Assembly (NCBI GenBank): GCA_033439765.1
Contig: JAULSN010000002.1
Location: forward strand, 1,674,001-1,738,000
From: Lasiosphaeria ovina
Lineage: Eukaryota > Ascomycota > Sordariomycetes > Sordariales > Lasiosphaeriaceae
DNA: 64,000 nucleotides
Direction: 5' to 3'
The stretch's first letter is position 1. Every line of letters starts with the position of its first letter. Positions 46,825 through 58,607 of the stretch are shown one piece after another. Both the position numbers and the translations under genes were made by a program. Under the pieces are notes generated by a model. That model saw only the letters and a list, made by a program, of their open reading frames with translations, made no database searches and was not told the DNA's origin.

Positions 46825-47201
46825 TTCTGGCACCTGCAGGTCGTGCCATACTGCATCAAGAGCTGAACCACCAAGTGGTGAGCCCCGCCAATGTCAACAC
46901 GACTCCGGTCGCACGACGCCGTACCGCATATGCAAAGTGCTGACTCAGAGTGGCAGAAAATCTCTCATCATTCGGTGCCTAGGTAGTTAGGTAGTGAGGC
47001 TCCAAGTTCCGAGCCCTTCCTCAGCGACAACCGCGGATGTATTATCTCCTGCCGAGGGGCATCCTCTTCACCTCTTCAGTCTCGTGCCCCCGCTCCGACC
47101 CTCAAAAGGTTTGGAACCTAAAGATCCAATCCCGTCTTTTCTCCTGCCCTTCTCCCCACCTGAACAAGTTTTTTTTTGGAACGCGGCCGCTAAGCAAAAA
47201 C
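46825..47201. promoter_or_regulatory. Shared divergent promoter region, STAND-like and AAA+ genes
   Basis: About 377 bp lie between the two chosen start codons. It contains CCTAGGTAGTTAGGTAG near 46979-46993 and an oligo-T run near 47171. If the earlier in-frame ATG at 47037 is used for the AAA+ gene the gap shrinks to 212 bp. Promoter function is inferred from the head-to-head layout. Confidence 0.5.
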
Positions 47202-50200
47202 ATGGGCCAAAATTCAGAGACAGTGGTAAGCCGCCGGAGCACCCCAGCCGAGCGGAAACTAGGCGCTAACCACCCAAAGGTTGTGGTGTCGTCGAAGTCG
47301 GAACCTCTGAGCAATGCGCTCCTCAACAACACCGCGCTTACTGGGCATGACCTCAAAGCACCCAATCTCGTAGCCGCCACGGAGGTGCCACCGACCCCCG
47401 CGACTGAGAAAGAGCCCGATTCTTTCGCTGATACGACTAAGAACGGGCCCAGCCTCGCCGCCGATCCTCTAGCACATGTGGTCGAGCCTGTCGTCGCACA
47501 GGACACGGTCACGGATGACGCGAAGGCCGAGCTTGGCGTCGTCGCCTCGCAAGAGGATCCTGATACTCGAAAGCCTTCGAGCGCTTTGCCAGGCGATGAC
47601 ACTAAAGAGAAGGACGATGAAACGGCCCAAGTTGCCGAAGACCTAGAGAAAACACCAGAACGGAAGCCGGCAATCCCTCGGCCCAGAAAGGTGAATTTCG
47701 AGGGTTTCAAGAACCGGTTCTCAGAAGACGAAGATATCTACGCGCTCGATGTGTTGGTGGCTGGCGTAGACCTCTTGGATGACATCCGTCGAGAGATGGT
47801 GACTCGGAGGGCTAAGACCAGAAGCGCCAAGCGAGGGGGGGAAGGCCAGATTCAGATCGCCAAAGCCTCCATTCAACCGAAAGAGGGCGGCTGGATCCAG
47901 CGGGTTCGTGTTCAATCGCATCCCATCATTTTCTACCTGTCCAAGGCTGCTGGTGAGTCGTGGCCCACGTCAACACCGGTCGCATTCCATAGGCCGTTTA
48001 CCGTCTTCATCTATTTTCACAACAAGATGAAACAAGTCCTGGACGAGCTTGAGGCCAAATGGGCCGACGAGGAACGCCGCCAGCTGGAAGAGAAGACGGC
48101 TCCGAAAGCCAGCAATAGGGACGACGAGGCCGAAAAAGATGGAGTGGACGACAACGAGGATGAGGACGGGGAGCCCACCGATCCCATTGCGGACAGTGTC
48201 GAGGGACTGAGAGACATGCGTTGTTATGTCAAGTTCATCGACGATGATATCCTGCCCCTGTCCAAGCAGTTTGACGGCACGGCGCAGAAAAGAGTCCGTT
48301 TCGACGACCTCTGGCTGCTGTTCAAGGTTGGAGATTTCGTTTGGGCTTCTGAGGCCATGGCTTCGGCTGCGCCCGGCTCCAGTAAGCAAAAGACCAACCT
48401 AAAAGAGACTGCTAGACGTGAGCTAAAGCTGCCATGACAGGAACTGTCGGGATGTATCAGCCTCTGTGGAGAATCTACACACTCAACACGACCACAACCG
48501 AGTTCAAGTATCCGAGCCTGGACCCTACGGCGAAGCCTCGACAGCCAATTGGAAGCGACTGGGACGATGAGGACGGCACCAGGAACGACCAGTTCAAAGT
48601 CTGGGCGTACTACATCGATAATGACGGTGCCTCTTACGGAGCGGTAAAGCATGTCTTTTCGGTCCCCCGATACTCTGGCGAGCGAGAGATAACTGAGCTA
48701 CCCTGCTACCCGACACGCTTTGGCGAGGATTCTGAGATGCACATCAAGGAATTGGCTACCCAGGGGGAAAAGTTCAGCCTTTATCTCAAAGACAACCACC
48801 TCACTTACAATGGCTGGACCCTCATTTCCACGCCAGATGGCGAGCCTCTGATGGGAAAGCCAGACGCCTTTGACAAAGAGAGACCGCTGCAGCCGGAGTA
48901 TATTGACAGCCATGTCATCGTCGACCTCGCCGAAGCCTTCCATGACATGGCCGACTGGAAGCCCACGTTCCACAAGCCCACCGTCTATTCGGACCATTGG
49001 TTGCGTTCTACAGACCCCTTCCCCATCTGCACATGGTCCAATGGAGAGAGAACGAAACTGGTAGACAGGTCCACCAACGAGGTGGAGCAGAGAGCCGACG
49101 GTGTCACCATGTGGCAGCGAAGAGACGGGCTGGAGAAGGACAAGTTCCTCGAGGCCAGCATCAAGCAGGAGGCGGGTGGCAGGGCGCAGCCATCCCCCGT
49201 GCTGGGCCCTGAAGACTACGCCCTCCTTCCCCGACGGTTGTTTGTCTACGTGCTCAAGGATCGCAAAATCGTGTGTGTCGACATCGAGAAGCTCAACCCC
49301 ATCCCCGCTCAGGTCAATGTGTTCGACAGCCTCAAGATCGATAAGGCCTATAAAGCGCTGGTCAAGGGCCTCGTATCGTCACACTTTGCAAAGAAGGAGC
49401 TCGAGAGGAGGTATTTTACGACTAGCAAGACCAACAGCCACAGCCAGGACATCATCCACGGCAAGGGACGTGGCCTCGTGGTCCTATTACACGGAGTGCC
49501 TGGCGTTGGAAAGACGGCCACAGCAGAGGCGGTTGCCATGGAGTACCGCAAGCCCCTCTTCGCCATCACATGCGGCGACCTTGGCCTGACGCCAAAGGAG
49601 GTGGAGGGGTCCCTAACTGAGATCTTTAGACTGGCCCACATGTGGAATTGCGTTCTTCTTTTCGACGAAGCCGACGTCTTCCTCGCGCAAAGATCACGCT
49701 TTGACCTGAAGAGAAACGCTCTGGTATCCGGTCAGTCCTTACCCACCTACTAATACCCACCCTGCTGAGCCCATTATTTGGAATGCTAAAGTATGTAATA
49801 GTGTTTCTTCGTATTCTCGAATACTATAACGGAATCCTCTTCCTAACGACAAACCGTGTGGGCACGCTCGATGAGGCCTTTAAGTCCCGTATCCACATGT
49901 CGTTGTATTACCCGCCGCTGAACGAGATACAGATCCGCTTGATCTTTGAGATGAACATCAATAGGCTGAAGCAGATCGAAGAGGAGCGCGCTCACTTTAC
50001 GAACGAGCCCATGCTTGACATCCGCGACGAGTCCATTTTGGCTTTTGCAAATGACCACTGCAACAAAACCAAAGAGAGTGGACGGTGGAACGGCCGCCAA
50101 ATCCGGAATGCCTTCCAAATCGCCTCGTCGCTGGCTTGGTACAACGCCTACGCCGGCCACGAGGAAGAGCGAGAGAAAAACAAGGACGCCGAACTCAAGC

Positions 50201-50772
50201 CGCCCGTCCTCGACGTCAACCAGTTTAAGAAGGTGGAAACCGCGACCGATGCCTTTACGAAGTACCTCGAGCAGGCGAAGGGCTACAACGACGCGGATCT
50301 GGCTCACATTCTTGGGGAGCGCAACGATTTTTTCCAGCAGAAAAGTGCCGCCGCGACGGGAGTCGCCACAGCCACTGGACTCGCCGCTGGGGCCGGGGCT
50401 GCCTCGGGTGCCGCCGCTTATCAGCAAATGGCCCAGTACAGCAACCCGTACGGCGCGTCAACCAACCCGGTCGTTGGTCACGCCGCCCAAGGGGCCCAGT
50501 TCCTAGCGGGATATCCTGGGCCGATGAACTTTGGGCAGCCGGAACAGGGTCATCAGGGAGGACATGGAGTGGACGGTCCCTACAACACCCCGACTCGTGT
50601 CCATCCGGGAGCGGCGTTGTTTGAGACACCTCCCGCCCCTGGGAGCGCCGGCTGGGGTCAAGGGTTTTTGGGGAGTAACACGCAGGGCCAGGGGGGCAGA
50701 CATGGCCGGAACCCAAATGCAGCGCCGGATCGGGGCCAGGCATATGGGGGACAAGAATACGGCACGTTTTAA
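47202..50772 (+). CDS. DUF7025/AAA+ family ATPase
   Basis: Exons 47202-48381, 48441-49730 and 49802-50772; 1146 aa. Both splice phases restore conserved sequence (MASAAPGS|RTVGMYQPLWRIY; RNALVS|VFLRILEYYNG). The start at 47202 has a strong context (AAAAACATGG); an in-frame ATG at 47037 would add 55 residues. Order: disordered acidic N-terminus (1-170), DUF7025-type domain (about 270-560), AAA+ core with Walker A GVPGVGKT (about 745), Walker B VLLFDEAD (about 799), sensor region LFLTTNRVG (about 838) and an Arg-finger-like FKSRIH, helical lid with NGRQIRNAFQIASSLA, then a Gly/Gln/Pro-rich tail (1000-1146). All catalytic motifs are intact, so it should be an active ATPase, probably oligomeric; substrate unknown. 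Confidence 0.88.
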
Positions 50773-51540
50773 AAGCTCGAGTTCAAGCAGAACTTCCCCG
50801 TTTGCTACTTTCATTTATATAGTTGGCCTATCGTTAATCCTGGAGCTGGGTGAAGGAGGATTTTACCCTCCCTTGTTAGGTAATTTTGGGTTTCATTTTC
50901 AGGGGTTTCATGGGTAAGTATCTCCTAGAAGTGATATCTATTTCATTTTACAGGACTTTTAACTTATAATTACCGTTGTTTTTTTTTTTTTGGTGATTGA
51001 ACAGATTCACTTCTATTATTCACTTAAACTGGCGATTGATTTGTTTGGACAACGTCTCTTTACACTATGGCCTCCGTCTCAACTATATTATCATCTCACA
51101 CACTACCTATCAGGCGTGCTCAGTCCCATTAGTAACCTTACAGGTACGACCATAAAGCTAAGGTCGTTACATAACAGGCTAGGACTTACCCATATCGTTT
51201 CAGGCCTCCCGAAGCAGGACCTTGAGACACGAGCAACTAACCCGTGGCCCGCGATCGGGATCCGAGACTTCAGGTGCATCGTGATTCGTCTGCGCTATAG
51301 ATATATACGATGACCGTAGCCACGGTTCTAGATAGAGCTTGCTTAGTTCTTCAAGCAAGCAATACACATTCTCTACACTCATATACTTTGAGTGGCAATC
51401 CAGTTTGACTATATTACCCGTGCGATAGGCGCTTGCCCTCTGTTCCATCTTCATAATTACCAGCCCACCAACCTTGAACGTCCAGCTCTTACAGACAGTT
51501 GACCCAAACAGTCGAGTAGTTTGTAATACTATATAAGGAA
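50773..51540. other. Intergenic region downstream of the AAA+ gene
   Basis: Poly-T tract near 50980-50992 and no convincing gene. Around 51330-51400 there is CTTGCTTAG...AAGCAAGCAATACAC, reminiscent on the opposite strand of the TTGCTTGC-rich part of solo LTR 2, but too short to be sure. Confidence 0.45.
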
Positions 51541-51720
51541 GCTACAGTGGGCTCAGGTACTATAGCTGTGCGTGGAGTGGTTCAAGTGGGAAGGAGTGCA
51601 GCAAGGTAAGCAAAAAGGGTGCAGTATAGGTACCGAGTTAAACAGGGTATAGGGTAGGTCGGTAGACCTGTAGCCCTACGTACAACAGTGTACCAAGTGG
51701 CTCACTGAGGGAGAGACTTC
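51541..51720. repeat. Possible diverged LTR fragment related to solo LTR 2
   Basis: Shares an ordered series of short blocks with 20760-20900: GCAAGG, GGTA..ACC, AGGGTAGGTCG, CCCTACG, TACAACAGTG and CACTGAGGGA. The order and spacing are similar but identity is low. No termini or duplication are visible. Confidence 0.4.
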
Positions 51721-51816
51721 GGATTGACACCACTGTTGACAACGCCAGTCGCCGATCAGGATGGCTCGTCGTCAAAGTCTTCGGCGCCAGAGTTGTGGCC
51801 AGGACTTCTTGCCCTT

Positions 51817-52713
51817 ATGGAATCGGAATCGAACGATGTTGATCTTGCATCGCCCCCAGGACTCGTGGACGACCCGCCACCTGTTGTCAAGCACTCTATC
51901 CATACTCTCTTCTGCAACCCACAGTACCATTCGACCGAAGGACAAGAGGAATCCACAGCGACAGTGCACCTGGCCCTATACTGGTACCAGACAGCCGGCT
52001 ATGTCGAGATTCCACCCACATGGCGCGGTCATCTCGCTGACTTTGCCACTTCGGACGAAATCAGCGTGAATCTGGACCCCCTTTGTCCAACCCGCAGAGT
52101 GTACACGAGAACCATCTCAATCGAATATCAGCGCGGCCATTCGGAACCCCGCCAGGGCTCGCCTGAGTTCTTGGTTCTTCAACCTCCGGATTCCAAGTCG
52201 CGTGCCGAGGCGCGCGTCGAAGTTTCCGTTTCCTGCATAAGCAGAAGATGGCTGTCCAACGAGCCCCCGGATAATTTCAGCAATCTAGTTTTCAGGGATG
52301 CAGCCGTCGTGTAGACCACCCACCTGATCTGCTATAGTTTTGAGCTGAAACTGACCTTTGTTTGCAGGAGTTTGGGCCTTGCGTGGCCAGACACGGATCC
52401 TCTCGCCATGGCGGAGCTTTTTGAAGTACTTTCTTGGTGTGATTGGATGCCTGACATCGATCCCTGGCTCGTGTCTTGCTACGCAAGCACCGTCGTTCGT
52501 GGCCTGGGCGCGCCGAATGGTCTGTGGGGGCTGCCAGAGGAGTCGTCTAATTTGAGCGATCTCTTCGACGAAAACCTTCGCAGAAACGTTTTATGTCAGG
52601 AGACGTGCAACTCGAAAGGCGTAACCTGTTCCCATATGTCAACGACCTTCTTCGAATTGGAATGCAGTCGCGATGAACTAGCCCTGGAGGCCCAGCTTTA
52701 TTTCGAAGATTGA
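51817..52713 (+). CDS. Hypothetical protein, two exons
   Basis: Exons 51817-52310 and 52368-52713; 279 aa. The 57-bp intron has a GTAGAC donor and TTTGCAG acceptor and is phase-matched (RDAAVV to SLGLAWPDTDP). The first ATG in frame is at 51817 (MESESNDVDLASPPG), but the frame is open upstream to about 51724, so an upstream exon is possible. Hydrophilic, with Trp/Cys-rich patches (EVLSWCDWMPDIDPW) and a Cys-containing end (CQETCNSKGVTC). No family recognised. It follows the suspected LTR fragment directly. Confidence 0.55.
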
Positions 52714-54468
52714 CGGAGCATCGCAACGACGCCTTGCTAGACTAGACTACAGGGTCACAGGCCAACGGCCGGGGTAATCGATAAGCAGCGGAGTAGAGGA
52801 CATCGGAGCTGGCTGGGTTCTTGATTGTTCCTAGTGTGACACTCGATATAGACGGTTTAGACAGACTTCAAGATTTCACCACGAGTTTGATACGATCGTT
52901 GCCCATGTCTTCCCCGCTAACTGGGACACTGAAAGGTGACGGAGGTTTGGCGCTGCTAAGGTCTCTTGGGAGGGAAGGCGGAAAGCCTGGTCGAAACGTA
53001 ATGTGAATGAGCGGACGTCGAGCTGCCGTCTATGCTCATTGTAGGAATGATAGATCTGGCGACTAGTGGGTGGCTGCGCATGCATGCGGGCAGGGCAGGA
53101 GCTAGGCTAGGTGACTACTGTAGACATCGACCATGCTTTTGCAGAGATGAGGATTTGGCTGGCATGAATGCTCGCGCCGCCGTGCTACTGCATGCCTTGG
53201 CCGTCTCAATCTAGCGAGGCAGAGCCAGCTGCTAACAAGACACCACGTCGGCACCTTCCGTATTTAAAGAATGTAACAAGCATCGCAATCGCGCGGATCA
53301 TGGGGTGGAGTCCTACAGGTTGCGCGGCTCAGCAGCTAGGCCGCAGCTGCAGTCCTAAAGATAGTAACAACAACAGAGCCATGGCTGCTGAGTCGCTTCC
53401 CGCTGACGGGTGTGAGGTCTGGGGAGGTGCCTGCTCCAGATGGGGTGCCTGCTCCAGATGAAGAACCTACTGCCAACGAGGCATGAGGTAGCTGTTCCGG
53501 ATGAGATACCTGCTCCGGATGAGGTGTCTGTTCCAGATGGGCTTGCCGATGGAATGGGAGGACTCCGATGGGGCCTTTCGTCAATGGAGGGTTGAGCCTG
53601 CTGGCCCAGGCTGGGTCATCCTGACTGCGGGTAGGTCACTCCTGTCTGGTCACGCATGGCTGCCCGGGGGTCGACTAAGGTGCGGGCCGAGAGGAGGTAC
53701 GACCGATCAACGTGGAACTGCGCCAAATGGCATATCTCTCGGTCCACCGTCCGATTCTACTTTTCTCCCCTGGGCCGCAAACATCACAGGTATGTACACT
53801 TTCCTTGTTCAGCTTCACAACCAGCGTCCCCAGCGATCCGAGTGTTTTTCGTCTGTTTGGCTTGGCTTTCGCACGTCCGGCTTCATCTTCGGCGTTTTGG
53901 GTACGAGACAGAGTCCAGCCCAACTGCTGCGCAAGTGCATGACCTCCCGACTCAGTTGCAATGCCCGCCGGTAGTCGGCTCGCTCCGCGGCGCCGGAATA
54001 TGCCAAGTAGCCATCATTTTTCTTTCCAGGCGTCCACCGACAAAAACGCTATCGGGGGTAACTATAAATACTACGAAATTATCAATTTTACGCGACTCTC
54101 TAGCGGCAAGAAACAGGGGGACGTCCGCGGTTCAGATTACAACTCCACTGTCATACATGCAACTTTCTCGGGCTGTAAACAAATTTCCTACCCTAATTAA
54201 TCACACCGAGTTTTAACCACATGGTCTCGCCTTTCAATTGCTGCCTTCCTTTCGCTGAAGAGTGTGTTGGCGAGGACATAGTCTAGTATACCTAGGCTTT
54301 AATGTGAAGTTATGAAATTGTGAATTAGGTAGCCATGTGCCCATGCTAACGCGATTCTTCTATATCCAGAAAGACGCCCAAGCGGTGAAATTCATCGATC
54401 CTCACGACTCCCATCCAGATGCTCCTGTCCAGGAGAAAGGCATAATTACCTACCTAATTATGCGTCCG
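52714..54468. other. Intergenic region with a decayed repeat
   Basis: No intact gene. Holds the 18-bp repeat array at 53427-53541. Open frames at 53501-54216 overlap in several frames with no domain, and are judged chance or relics. A TA-rich stretch lies at 54050-54200. Confidence 0.5.
53427..53541 (+). repeat. Decayed 18-bp minisatellite encoding V-P-A-P-D-E type hexapeptides
   Basis: Units start at 53427, 53445, 53488, 53506 and 53524 (consensus GTGCCTGCTCCAGATGAG). Each translates as V/I-x-A/V-P-D-E/G. The two blocks are 43 bp apart, which puts them in different reading frames, so the coding repeat has been frameshifted. Flanking frames are closed, so this is probably a relic of a gene. 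Confidence 0.75.
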
Positions 54469-56520
54469 TCACCCCTTGAGACCGAGGCCGTCCTGGGCCC
54501 AGTCGACCTTGATGGGCTCGTGGTTGGCCGAGAAGCGGGTGCCGCCGAACCACAGCTCGAAGCGCAGGTCGGCGGGCGCCACTATGACGCGCACGTCGAA
54601 CTGGCAGATGTAAAACTTGTGGCCGCGGCCGAAGCAGGTGCCGCGCTTGTACTTGAGCACGAGCTGGTCCTGCTGGATGCCCGAGAGGTTGCTGAGGACG
54701 TCGCAGAGTTTGACGGCGCCGCCTAGGTAGGTAGGTAATTAAACCATGGCCCTCAGTAATTAGGCAGTAGGTAAGGTAGGTAATTAATAGTAACCAGGGG
54801 GGCGCTTACCCTGCTTCATACTGGTCGGCAACAAGGCCGGATCCTTGTGCGAGATGGCAATCTCGGCATTCCACGCACGCGTCGCGTCGTCGGCGTTGAG
54901 GCGGATCTCGAACGACTTGACCAGCGGCACGCTCGGGTTGACGACATCGCCCTTGCGGATCAGCCAGTCGATCTGGCTGAGCGCCCAGCGCTTCTCCGGC
55001 TCGTACGGGTCGGCGGCCATGGGCTCGCCCAGGTGCCGCACCTCGGAGTAGACCTCTTTCACGATAACCCCGTAGCTGGCGCGGGCGATGCGCGTCGCCA
55101 GCACCGAGCGTCCTGCCCCTCCTCCTCCCCCCAAAGAGCGAGACTCGCGCTGCTGCTGCCGGTCCAGCAGCAGGCCGCGCACGACGACCAACTGCGGGTC
55201 GTGGCAGGGGATGACGGCGACGCCGCTGGCGTTGGGGTGGGGGAAGGTGCGGAAGTGGTCGCCGAGGCGGGCGCGCACGTAGGCAGAGCTGCCGAGGCCT
55301 CCCGACAGCACCATGTAGTTGACCTGGTGCGGGAGGCCGCGGTCGCGCAGCCAGTCGAGCTCGCCGACGATGCGGCGCACGATGCCGTCGACCTGGGGGT
55401 CGAACAGCGACTGGACGTCGGCGGCCGACAGCACCAGGCGGCCGTGGTCGATGCCGAGTCCGGCGTGGCTGAAGTCGTGGGCGGCGCCCTCGACGGGGAT
55501 GCGGAACCACGGCTGCATGTAGGCGCGCTCGCCGAACTTGTGCTTGACGGTGCGGAAGTGGTGGCTGCGGGCAAGGCGCAGCGGCGTGTCGGGCGGCAGG
55601 TGGCCGGCGGCGACGTCGGGGAAGGCGGCCAGGCGCTGGCTGACGAGGCGCACAAAGAGGCGGTCGATGAGCGTGGCGCCGACGCCGACGCCGTTGACGG
55701 CGTGCATGGACGACATCTGCGGTACCTGCTGGTCGGCCGACGTGACCTGCATCAACGCCAGGTCCGTGGTGCCGCCGCCGGCGTCGACGGTCAGGAACAA
55801 GCTGCCCAGCGGGAACGTGACGGCGCTGGTCTTGAGCGTGGCCACGGCGGCCGCTTCGGCCTCGGTCAGGTCGACGTGGGCGGCGTGGCGCGCGCCCTCG
55901 AGCCCGAAGCCGGCGTTGGCGATGACTGTCTTGAAGACGTGGATGGTACTGAGGCTGGTCCACGTCGTCGGCACGCTGAAGAGGAACTCGACGGCCAGGC
56001 CGGCCCAGCCTCCGCCGCCGCCGCCGCCGCCGCCGGCATGCCGCAGCCCCTTCTCCGTCTCGACCGTGCACTTGATGTGGCCGTACAGCTCGCGCAGGAA
56101 GTCGGTGGCGAACTGCTGGGCCTCGGCGATGCTGCTCGGCGCGCTGGCGAGGCCCTGCTCCTGTGCCGCCGCCAGCGTGTCGGGCTCGAGGAAGATCTTG
56201 AAGAACTCGCGCCGCACCTTGTCGCCCGTGTGCACCCCGTCGTCGTCATCGGCGCACAGGAAGCCCCACGACGAGAGCCGGCCGTCGGCGTGGTACACGA
56301 GCGTCGTCGGCACCTTGCGCTCGCCGCGGTCTCCGCTGCCGGGCCAGTCGCTGATGACCTGCACCGGCGTGCGCGGCGTCATCCATGCCGCCCCTGAGAT
56401 GTACCCAATTAGTTAAATATAGTCTACAGCGGCGATGCACACGCACGGAAAGTCCTAGTTACCTGTAAAAGTCGTGCCGAGGTCGACAGAGACCACAATG
56501 TCGGCCGTGCTCGCCTCCAT
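54469..56520 (-). CDS. Hsp70-like ATPase domain protein
   Basis: Exons (minus) 56520-56463, 56393-54810 and 54722-54469; 631 aa. Introns are 69 and 87 bp, both in phase: the first lies inside the phosphate-1 loop (SVDLGTTFTG|AAW), the second joins TSMKQG to GAVKLCDVLSN. Shows phosphate 1 (DLGTTFTG), phosphate 2 (DAGGGTTDL, about residue 222) and the adenosine motif (VLSGGLGSSAYV, about 380). The canonical peptide-binding domain and EEVD end are absent, so this is the atypical fungal Hsp70/HSP12A-like class, not a general chaperone. A poly-Gly run near residue 145 comes from a GCC repeat at about 56010-56037. Divergent from the membrane protein gene at 57180. Confidence 0.88.
54723..54809 (-). 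other. Intron rich in TAGGTA motifs
   Basis: The last intron of the Hsp70-like gene is built largely of CTAGGTAGGTAGGTAATT-type repeats (54723-54740 and 54770-54790). Its GTAAGC donor and CTACCTAG acceptor are clear. Confidence 0.7.
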
Positions 56521-57179
56521 GCTTGTGGTTAGGCCTGGTGCTTTCTTTAGCCTCGAACCCTCATGGCAACGACCCACCTGACAGGGCTGAGGGACGAGAG
56601 TGGTTCGCTAGGTAATTAGGCTGGGTGCTGGTTGACCAAGTGGTTTGGGACTGTGGCCGTCAGAGCTGCCGGGACAGACAGAAAGAAGCAGCAGCAGCAG
56701 CAGCAGCAGCAGCAGAGCTCTCCAGGATTTGGCCGATCTGGCGGGGTGGCGAAGGGGAAGGGGAAGGGTAATGGGAAGAGCAAGGGGAGGGGAAGGGTGT
56801 GCTGGAGCTGTTGACATGCCTACCTGTGTAGTCTAGATGGGTCCAGCCTCGAGTTACAAGCAGGCTTCAGCTCTGGAGGCTAACCATGCAGGCGCCACAA
56901 TCCATAGTTCCATGCGCAAAATGTAGATGGCACCTGGACCAAACAAATATTGAGCGCTCAGACAGTGTAGTTTGCACGGAGTACGAGGACACAACACACC
57001 CTACCCTGCCCTGCCCTGCCCTGCCTTGCCCTGCCCTGCCCTGCCCTGGCCGTCCTATCTATCGTCTTTCCTTATACATGGCCCCCTCGCTGCTCCTCGT
57101 TAGAGCTTTCTTGAGCTCTGTTTACCTTATTCCAGATACTGAGAATACAAGACTGTTCCCATCCCGCCCTGCAGCCGCC
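56521..57179. promoter_or_regulatory. Divergent intergenic region with CAG and CCCTG repeats
   Basis: Lies between the divergent Hsp70-like and membrane-protein genes. Holds a (GCA)n run at 56688-56713, a purine-rich GGGGAAGG stretch near 56750-56795 and a (CCCTG)n run at about 57004-57048 with one C-to-T interruption. Open frames across it are simple-sequence artefacts. Confidence 0.6.
57004..57048. repeat. (CCCTG)n pentanucleotide repeat
   Basis: About nine units, one reading CCTTG, 130-175 bp upstream of the chosen start of the membrane protein gene. Confidence 0.95.
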
Positions 57180-58562
57180 ATGACAATCTCGCCGTCACCG
57201 TCGCCGTCGCCGTCGGCATTCTCTTCAGGCTCGGCGGCGGTCCTAGCCACGGTCACTGCCAAAACGACCCTAAACACCCCTGCCAGTGGTTCTTTTCTAG
57301 CAACCCAAGCAGTCGTAACATACACAGCGGTCTATAGGCCGGATGTCAGCCGTGCACCGACTACCAAGGAAGCCTACGGCAATTTTATCAGCTTTGTCGG
57401 GACCCCGCTGCAAGCAATTCCCATACAGCCAACCGACTATGTTACCTTCGATGTGGCCGTGCCGCCTACCGTAAGCTTGAGCTCATCGGCGCCGACGGCA
57501 AGCCAGACGACGACGAGCACCAGGCCATCGACAACAGCTTCAGGGTCGCCGTCGACAACAATCTCAGGGGCGTCAACGAAAACATCAGCCACCAACACTT
57601 CGACTTCGACGAGCACGCCCGAGCCAGCAGCTGCCCCGGAACCAGGGATCAACACCGGAGCCATCGCGGGCGCTACCGTCGGCGGGCTTGTGGCCGGCGC
57701 CGTTTTAGGCTTTGTCATCGCCTTCCTCCTATATCGAAAGCGGCGACAGCAGCAGCAGCAGCAGCGCCATGACGCCGCCGTCCCCACTGCCTTCGTCGGC
57801 TACGCACCGCCCTTCTCGGGCGCCGAAGCAAAGGCATTTGGCCGTGTCCCACTGCCGCCCCACCCAACAACAGCAGTAGTGACAGCCAGCCAAGAAGACG
57901 CCATCCAGCTGAGCATGTTCCTCCTGGACGCTACGCCCGACCTGGACCTGGCCGCCGAGCTGCGCAGCCTGGGCACGCTCATCCAGCAGCACGTCGAGAA
58001 CAACTACCACCAGTACCCGGTCAAGGCCGACGCGCGCGCCCTCGCCGTAGCCCTGGTGCAGCTGGGTCTGGGCGGCGATGATGATGATGGTAATAGTAGA
58101 GACAGCAGCCTGGCGCAGCCCGACGCCCTCGCCCTCGCCGCCCTGGCGCTCGACCCGCGCACCCGCCGCGTCGCCCTCCGCCATGTCTTGTCGTACGTCC
58201 TCTTCACCAGCATCGACGCCGGGGCCCGCAGCCGGCTGTCGATGCTGCCCATGCCCGTAGCCGCCTTCTTGCAGTCGATGCCGCCCGCCGAGGGCGGCAA
58301 AGCTATCAACGACCAAGGTCAGTCGGTCAGACCGAGCTATTCTCCTGTCGTCGCAGCCTCTTTCCTTTTTCCCTTTTTTGCTGATACAGTATCAAATAAT
58401 ACAGCCACCGCGCTGGCGCTCAACCGGTGGCGCGCGCTGTCGGCCTTCCTGCTGCACCCGAGACGCAGCCAGCGCACGGCGCTCCCGCTGTCTGACGCGG
58501 CCGCCGCGCCGCAGGCATCGGCCCTTGCCGCGGCCCTCGACACGTTCTTGGGCTACTTTGCC

Positions 58563-58607
<45 letters not shown>

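Noticed and set aside
53656..54216. 186-codon plus-strand frame
   Set aside because: No domain, basic low-complexity start, overlapping frames of similar length, AT-rich 3' half.
54847..56397. 516-codon plus-strand frame opposite the Hsp70-like gene
   Set aside because: Product of GC-rich codons on the other strand; the minus frame carries all Hsp70 nucleotide-binding motifs.
56886..57179. N-terminal extension of the membrane protein frame
   Set aside because: Translates the CCCTG repeat (low-complexity CPALP runs) and is judged 5' UTR; only the ATG at 57078 remains a serious alternative.
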